Source: Hericium rajendrae (Eukaryota > Basidiomycota > Agaricomycetes > Russulales > Hericiaceae). Taken from it: a DNA stretch of 64,000 nucleotides. The stretch covers positions 1,984,001 to 2,048,000 of the forward strand of contig CM065888.1 of NCBI GenBank assembly GCA_033439255.1, read 5' to 3'. Position 1 is the stretch's first letter, and each line of letters begins with the position of its first letter. A program made the position numbers and the translations under genes. A model generated the notes under the pieces. The model worked only from the letters and a program-made list of their open reading frames with translations, searched no databases and had not been told where the DNA came from. Positions 57,080 to 64,000 of this stretch are shown here, one piece after another.

Positions 57080-60000
57080 TTACGATTCCTTAGAATCGTT
57101 TACTCTATACCGCCTTTTCATAGTGAAAACGACACCAAAACGATGACTATGCCCATTAGGCAGTTGGCTTATATAATCACATATCTTCAATCTAACGAGT
57201 TTGCAGGTTCAACTCCAGCTCTAGCCAAACTTTGTTGATTTAATGTAACTTGATCAGTTCTCAACCAATTCACCTGTTCTCAAATGCATCTGGATTTGCT
57301 CATTTATTGCTTTCTGACAGTATTTTTTGCATCCTGATCTGTGCAGAACTCATAGAATGCAATGAATTTCTACATTTTCCCTTTATGACACTTGAACTTG
57401 AGCTAACTCAGTCCATTCTTCACCGATTTACTCGTTCTCAAATGCATCTAAATCTTCACTTATAGCTTTGCTACCATACTTCATGCATCCAAATCGGTTA
57501 AGAACTCACAGAATGCAAAGTGTTTCTTTTTTTTCTCTTCTAAAATGCTTGAACCCTAGCTAACTAGGCCAATTCTCAACCAATTTACTCGTTCTAAAAT
57601 GCATCAGAATCTACTTATTGATAGCTTTCTGACGGTACCTTAGGCGTTAGGATCGGTGCAAAACTCGCAGAATGCGAATTGTTTCTGCATTTTCCCCCTA
57701 GAATGCTTGAACTCCAGCTAACTTAATCAGTACTCAACCGATTCACTTGTTATCAATTGCATCCAAATATACCAGAAAGCTGGTCTCTAACATAATTTAC
57801 TGCTTATAGAAAGATACAGCCACTAAAATGATACACAGCAAACAAATGTACATACTGTTTATTGATAAAATGAGCAAAAAATGCAATTTATCGGTAGCAG
57901 TGGGTCCTGAGACTCGGTCATGTGATCTTACAAGACCTTGTGCGGCCGAACAAGGTCTTAGCGCCTGCTTACATAAGCATAAGTCGGTTAGAGAGCCAAT
58001 ACACTGTATACAGTGATTGCTTTATAGCTCTGCAACAAAGCAATCAATCGACAAACGGTAAATTGTGTTCATATATCTTGGATTACATCTTTCCAACCCA
58101 ATTTAGAATACGAAAATCGGATCACTGTAAGCAGAGATATTCTTCGATTTATATGCTATATTAGCAAAACAGTATTGTCTCCTATCTCAACAACCAATGG
58201 TGCTATGATGTTGTACACTGTATTGTTAGAAAGCTATTGTAAATCTGAGTTCAACAAGCCCTCATACATCATGATTGATGCAGTATCAGCAGAGCTATAA
58301 AGCAAACAGTCTGCCACATCATCATAGACATATAGTCCAATAGGTCAGCATTTTGTCATGCTATTTTGTTGTTTGTGGCACTATTCTAGAGCTATTGTAA
58401 ATCTGATTCTAACAAGCTTTAATTCATTCTGATTGATGTGGTATTGAAAGCTCTATGGCCTGATCTCTATGCCACATCATCAGCAGAAAGTTGGTGATGG
58501 CCCCACACCATCATTGGACACCTCAGCCGCAACTCGCTGCAGATGGGGACTGGGCATGTCCAAGCCTTGTAGTTAGTGTGCACTACTGGTAGTGTCACAC
58601 TGACTTCAAAGCTATCTGAAGAAAAGAAGAGAGAGCAGAGAGCGCAACATCAACTACTGCTGACATAAGCTAAGCACAGCCACCAGACCTTGTGCGGCCG
58701 AACAAGGTCTGCTATTGATCATGTGATTGGCCATTAGCTTTGTTCAACAATACAATGTTTGACATTGATCATATATTCAATCTTGAATCTTGTTTGATTA
58801 GACATACAACTAGACTACTATTATAATTGTAGATATTACAAGTATTTATAATATAAGCATATATAATAGTGTATATCATATATCGAGCTGAGTATAATAA
58901 GATATGACAAGTGTGTACTGTATTACATACCAGATTATATATATAATAAGGTACTAAGATATATAACATAGCAAAAAATATAGAGTTATCAAAGGTAGGA
59001 GCTGAACTACTCATGATTAGATTAGATTAAATAGTGTTTTTTTATATGCTTTAGGGTTCGACACAAGTTAGAGTCACCTGTAGGTCAACACGGGTATACC
59101 CATAAAATTGACCTGCAGGTATCTAACTTGTAGATCTAGATCACCTGGTGGCTGAGACCTGTACAAATCCAGATCAAGGTTGTGCTCAAACCCATTGACC
59201 TGTGAGTGACCTGTGGGTAACCTGCTATCCAAACTTTATTTTGGTTAACATATTATATTGCAAAGTTCAAATTTATATGTCATGATCCCTAACTAACTAC
59301 ATACTATATGTCATCTGCCAACACTAACTTACAGCTCCAATCACATATGCACATTATCACTATATCTTGTCATACCCATGAAGTGTATAAAGTCTACAAG
59401 CAAGGCATGGATTCAAAAGGCTGCATACGACATACTTGTAGCATCGACATGGGCATGTGCATGTCGGTGGGGCAGCTTTAAGTATGTGTGTGCACATGGG
59501 CTGGCACATGTGCAAGGGGAGCATATGTGGGTGCTGGTGTACTGGCATAGCTGTGGGCATGCACACACAAATGACATCACCAGCTTGGATGGAAATTGGG
59601 AATGAGACCGGGGAGGATGCATTTTGATTGTTGAATAGCACTAATGGCATATAAAACTTGCCTCACATTGGGCTTCTGTCAGACGAATGATATGACAGCA
59701 TGCATAGTAGCATGTGTGATGTCCATGGGCATGAATGCACACATGTAGTTTGAGCAATGGACTATGGGATGGTGGGGGCATGTAGTCAAAAATGTGTATG
59801 CTGGCAGGGCATGTATTGGTAGATGCACACTGTCTCAGACATGCAAGGATATGCAAAGCTGTTTGTAGACAACTGCGCATTGTTGAGGCATGCTAGGCAC
59901 TGCTCGGATGATCAGCAAAAAGATGTCAAGCCTTGCTGTTGTAGCAACAATGCTGTAGCAACAAGACCTGACAGGCATTGTGGGCCTTGCAGTTGCAGCG

Positions 60001-62370
60001 CTAGACTGGCACTGTGCATGCTCTTACTGTTGTGAGTGGGAATTAAATCTCTGGTACACATGAGTACTGGTTGTCGAAGATGGGTAAGGGCCGGTTGGCT
60101 GGTTGACCTGTTGATGAGGATGATGGGAGAAGCACAGATGGTACACGAAATATGGTAGATGATGTCAAAAAATGGTGGGATGTCATGAAACCCATCAAAC
60201 ATCATGAAACCTGTGGAAGAACAGTGAAAAATGAGAGCCTTGCCTGTTATCGAGTGAGACTCCTGAGATCAGTACAGTACAATGAAATAAAAGGCTTTTG
60301 GACTCACTTAGAAGCCTCTCGAATCTCCATAACACCCATCCTGCCATTGAATTGAGGAGATATGGTAAAAAGGGGAGGATTAAGATGAAGAAACAAAGAG
60401 AAGGGCATCGTAAAAGTGAGACACAACTTTCAGACCAACTGACTTGCAAGTGACCTGTGATGTCACAGATACCTGACCTGCAGCTCCAGATCACCCAGTG
60501 GTGCAAATCTGCATGGATCCAGGTCAGCACCTTGGACAGATAGAATACCTGCGAGTTCAAATCTAGGTCACCCACGAGTGCACTTGTGTTGAACCCTAAT
60601 ATACTTAAAGTGATGTTTGCACAATTGATGCTCTCAGGCATTTGTATAAGTTTTTTGTTACTCTAAACCTTCATGCTAATCGACAGGCAATTTTACCAGA
60701 AAGTAGTTGCCATATTTGGTCACTAATTTCTGCCAGTATACAAAATATGGTTTGAAGGTAAGAATTCAATTTTTATAGTATTTTATGCATGTAAAATAGA
60801 AAAATACTGACTAGATTATACATTAAAGAGATATAAGCTCTATTTAAAAAAAAAACTGGTATGATTTATGTTATTTTTTGTAAAAGTCAGAAAAAAATCC
60901 AAATATAGAAATTAAATTCTGTCTTTGGTGCTAGCAGCAATGTATACAAATCAATAGAAGGTGCACAGGCTAACAGGAAATGTATGAGGTAGTAGAAGCA
61001 TACATAAGTTTGTTGTGATGCTCATAGGTTGATACATGTGTAAGCTAATCAACAAAAGTATGCATAGGTCAAAAAATGTGAGCCAAGAGTGCATATATGA
61101 GTTGGTGTAGTGTGTATCATCTGAAAAATTGAAATTTCATATAGCCCAGTATTGATCTATATGTTTTATCATAGCACTATAAGGTCTATCACTATTTATG
61201 CCACTACAGTTCTCAACTATGTAAGACTATGAGGCCTATCATAGCTATCATAACAGTAGTTGGACACTATATAGTGCTACATGTTTCTGAAAGATAGCTG
61301 TAGTTGTTGTACAAATCATATAAATTCAAAGGCTTGCTCTGATCTATATGATCCCTACTATGATCCTTGCTATTAGTACTGTCTCAGATCAATCAGATAC
61401 AAGAGATATAAAGCCAAAATCAATTATATTTCATACAGCTACTAGTACAATTAAGTATATTACAAGTTCAAACAGTGCACACATGCACAATGGTACACAT
61501 CATGTACAGGTAGAGCTATGTGCAGGCATGTGTGCACTGGTAAGGCACAACAAAAGTACATATGTGCATAAGGCACTAGGTTCATGCACAAGGCATGATA
61601 AGTGTCATAGCTGTGCAGGAGGTCCAGTGGCCATGCTCACCAATGTTAAGCTGTAGTGGGCCTATATATAAGATGCAATGTGCAGTGAGGATGTGTGAGA
61701 TATTGAGAGCCATGCATGAGGCATAGAGGGTGAGCATAAGGCATACAGGCCCATATGTAAGGCTGCTACTAGCTTGTACAGGAGATCAACAAGGTGTGGT
61801 GGCTATGCACAGGGTGCTGCAAGCATGTGCAGAGTGTCAAGATGCTGTGGGCCTGTACATGAAGTACAGTAAGCATCTATAAGATAGTGGCTTGTATGCA
61901 AGATGTAGTGTAGCATGATAAGCATGCATAAGGCACTAAGCCTATGCATGGCTTGGTATGTCTGTGTATGAGACATGAGGCACAAGGTACAGGCAGGTGA
62001 CACACCTGCACATAGCAACACACAATGCATATATATAGTTGTGCTAGCTGACATGCTCACATTCAGCTGTAGTCATCTCTAAGCTGTCACTGGCCCATCC
62101 ACAAGGTACATCAAGATGTGGTAGACCAGCATAGGGTGTGACCAGTGAACATGAGGCATAGTGAGCTGGCATGAGGTGTAGCAGGCATGCATGAGGCACT
62201 GGCCCCAGCACAATGCTACATGCCAAGTATAAGACATGAGGTACAGGCCTGCATGCAAGATGTCAGTATACCTGTACATGACCATACATGACGGTAATTT
62301 ATATACCTTCATTGATGATAAAAAAAAGGAATCGTTTTGCCATGCACAGCATTGGCCCTCTTCCACCAAG
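57080..62370 (+). mobile_element. E-family cargo repeat, copy E2
   Basis: Near-identical to E1 (5,291 bp against 5,290 bp after removing A6 from E1), with scattered mostly C/T and A/G differences. A-box-like TAGGCAGTTGG is at 57157-57167 and B-box GGTTCAACTCC at 57206-57216. It includes the intact TTAGGG-ended element and the CpG-depleted block (about 61120-62330). Confidence 0.85.
59051..60599. mobile_element. TTAGGG-ended foldback element inside E2 (1,549 bp, no MITE)
   Basis: TTAGGGTTCGACACAAGT at the start and GTGTTGAACCCTAA at the end. This copy lacks MITE A6 and so provides the empty site. Confidence 0.8.
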
Positions 62371-62599
62371 TCAGACACTCTCAGATTTTCAAAAATTTTA
62401 GATATCAAAGATTTTGATATATCTATTAGTTAGAGATTAAAAACTTTTATATCTGACAATAAATGTCTTTCCTTGAATGTAAAAGTCTGATCAGATATTT
62501 GCTTCTCAAGATTGCTTTCAGGTGGATCAGGTCAATTAGGAGCTGTCAGTAGGGTTAAAAATTGTCAGGTCAATCAGAAAGTTGTCAACCTTCCTGATG

Positions 62600-63501
62600 C
62601 ACCTCGCCTCATTTTAAATTTTCTAGATTCTTGTGTATAACGAACGTGTGCCGGCACGATCACCATAAGCCGTGCAATCTTTTACATAGATTCCGACTCA
62701 CTTTGCCTCGTTGTCCATCCATCTCGTCAACAATCTCGAAAAACCCAAGTAAGTCGTGCGCCTCGCTTGAACTCGACACGACGTACTTACCTGGGCCCAG
62801 AAAAAGAACGAAATCCCTCAAAAACCCAAGGCTACATCGCCTCTTACCGTGTCTTGATGCCGTCAAGCTGCACTGCCCAACGGCACACTCATTTCATCAA
62901 ATTCCTTAACCTCGTCGTGATTTCCCAGTCTATCCCATCCTATCCGTACTCGCGCTGATCTCGGCCTGCGCGAGTACTCCCGGCAGTCGATCCATCGCAA
63001 TTTCAAGTAGTGGTCCCTTGGCGTGTCCCGGAGACACGTCGGAGAGAGAGTTTGGGGTGACGGGAGGGCCGTATGGCTCGCGACTCGGTAAGTCGCCCGA
63101 TCCCTGCCTCGCCTCCATTCCTCCATTTACGCTATCGCTGCGCGCTTCGCAGCCGGTCGACTTATGCCACCTTACCATGTCCTGACGCCACCTCGTCCAC
63201 CTCGCCATTCGTTCGTTCGCTGCACCTCGTTCAGGCCTCAAGTACTTCAATTTCTCATGGAAGTTAGTAGGAGTTTGTGGAGGTGGAATAAAATTCGCAC
63301 CCTCGGCAGTCATTCAGTGCCCGCGTACATGTTTGTATCGTAGTTTACTGGAATCTAATGCCTGGTTTGTGCAATATTTCGTGTGATCTCCCTGTCCGAT
63401 GACGGACTCCCTTAAGACTCTCGAGGTACAGTAGAGTTACAAAGTGTTTCGACACACACAGACTTCAGCACTTCAAACAAAGTTCAGAACTTATAGCTAC
63501 A
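62600..63501. other. Non-coding or unassigned DNA before the pol leader
   Basis: Moderately GC-rich DNA with overlapping short ORFs on both strands (for example a 127-codon one on minus, 62930-63313), none with recognisable features. Probably inserted or untranslated material within the retroelement. Confidence 0.4.
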
Positions 63502-64000
63502 ATGTTCTACAATATATTTCCCTGCAAGAATTTGGACTCTCCGCATCCCAAAGTACTACCACGACTCCCTCCGCCTTTCGATTCGATTAAGCGCCCAATG
63601 CGCCGCGCGATGCCAGCGCTAAGTCAACAGTCCCATACGGAAGTAATTCTAGAGCAGCCATTTTTTAACCAAATCACTCTGTTATTTCACCAATCGGCGC
63701 AGAATATGAGTCCCAATCTAAATCAATCAAATTCCATGATATTTACGGCCTACAAGAGAGTGGATAAGAAAATTCGACCAGTGGCTGGTACCTTTCCCGA
63801 AAATGCCCGAGTTTCTCGGCGATTCCCAGAAGACCCGCTTAGCAGTCTGCCTGAATTGATGCCACATCCTCCTCAGTTCATCTCATCTGACCGCATGACT
63901 CAAGAACAAATGGACCTGCTCAATGTAAATGGAGAAGGTTTCCTTTGGTCCGAAGAAGAGAAGTTATTCCAGCATATTATGTGCTTGAATCGGGATGCTC
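63502..64000 (+). CDS. Leader of pol of the Ty3/gypsy-type fossil (continues past window)
   Basis: Open from 63502 to the window edge, 166 codons in view. The stretch YKRVDKKIRPVAGTFPENAR, then RRFPEDPLSSLPELMPHPPQ, then SSDRMTQEQMDLLNVN and GFLWSEEEKLFQHIM is the conserved leader that directly precedes reverse transcriptase in Agaricomycete Ty3/gypsy elements. The catalytic domains would follow outside the window. Confidence 0.75.
   Translation, partial: MFYNIFPCKNLDSPHPKVLPRLPPPFDSIKRPMRRAMPALSQQSHTEVILEQPFFNQITLLFHQSAQNMSPNLNQSNSMIFTAYKRVDKKIRPVAGTFPENARVSRRFPEDPLSSLPELMPHPPQFISSDRMTQEQMDLLNVNGEGFLWSEEEKLFQHIMCLNRDA

Larger units (their letters stand above)
56335..62599. mobile_element. 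Composite mobile unit, copy 2
   Basis: Same architecture and internal junctions as 37864-44317: left MITE half (56335-57079, containing B3), cargo 57080-62370, right MITE half 62371-62599. Flanks differ from copy 1. Outer dinucleotides (GT, CA) do not form an obvious duplication. Confidence 0.9.
47993..64000 (+). mobile_element. Fossil Ty3/gypsy-type LTR retroelement (continues past window)
   Basis: Parts in order: a putative 5' LTR, a primer-binding-like site, gag with a zinc knuckle, protease, an acidic linker, then, after a long interrupted stretch, the leader that precedes reverse transcriptase in fungal Ty3/gypsy pol. Three CATCAGG-family insertions (A7, A8 and the composite at 56335) and a block of unassigned ORFs lie between. 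It is broken: at least four large interruptions in view. It predates the family A and B insertions; no LTR pair is visible to date it. The far end lies outside the window. Confidence 0.75.

Overview
The window looks like repeat-rich, heterochromatin-like DNA of a filamentous basidiomycete, probably an Agaricomycete. The evidence is two Plavaka-type DNA transposases with short GT-AG introns, a Ty3/gypsy-type element of the fungal kind, and almost no ordinary single-copy genes. Nearly everything is a mobile element or sits inside one.

Layout. 1-9178 is the right part of a Plavaka transposon: a multi-exon accessory gene on the minus strand (1-4033), a divergent 825-bp promoter region, an apparently intact two-exon transposase (4859-7863) and TCTGA-rich subterminal repeats ending at a CATCAGC terminus. 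It lies in an older repeat (9181-10721). 10893-12240 and 32082-34190 are two halves of another accessory gene. They are split, inside an intron, by a second Plavaka element (12256-32038) that carries its own accessory gene (13782-17504) and transposase (17852-22346). Stop codons and four foldback insertions have disabled this second copy. A large foldback (about 23473-31985) sits in its right end. Inside that is a GC-rich element (27271-30250), and inside that a 401-bp MITE. This gives five nesting levels.

34192-37205 is a second GC-rich element. 37864-44317 and 56335-62599 are two copies of one composite unit: a MITE half, 5.29 kb of cargo, and the other MITE half. 44551-45375 is an unrecognised 274-codon ORF. 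45759-47419 is a short relative of the cargo, full of hairpins. From 47993 to the window edge runs a fossil Ty3/gypsy-type element (one putative LTR, gag, protease, and the leader of pol at the edge), interrupted by foldback elements and a block of unassigned ORFs.

Working model. The sequence repeatedly shows elements of very different size (210, 401 and 581 bp; 3 kb; 6.3-6.5 kb; about 20 kb) that share CATCAGG/CATCAGC/CATCTGA termini, TCTGA-rich subterminal DNA and 2-bp target duplications. Several of these are proved by empty sites in sister copies. The simplest reading is one Plavaka-driven family in which transposase-less foldbacks and composites are mobilised in trans. That link is inference; the borders and duplications are seen directly. 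The accessory gene paired head-to-head with each transposase is the least described part. Its central region carries different tandem repeats in each copy, in one case made by tandem duplication of an exon plus its intron.
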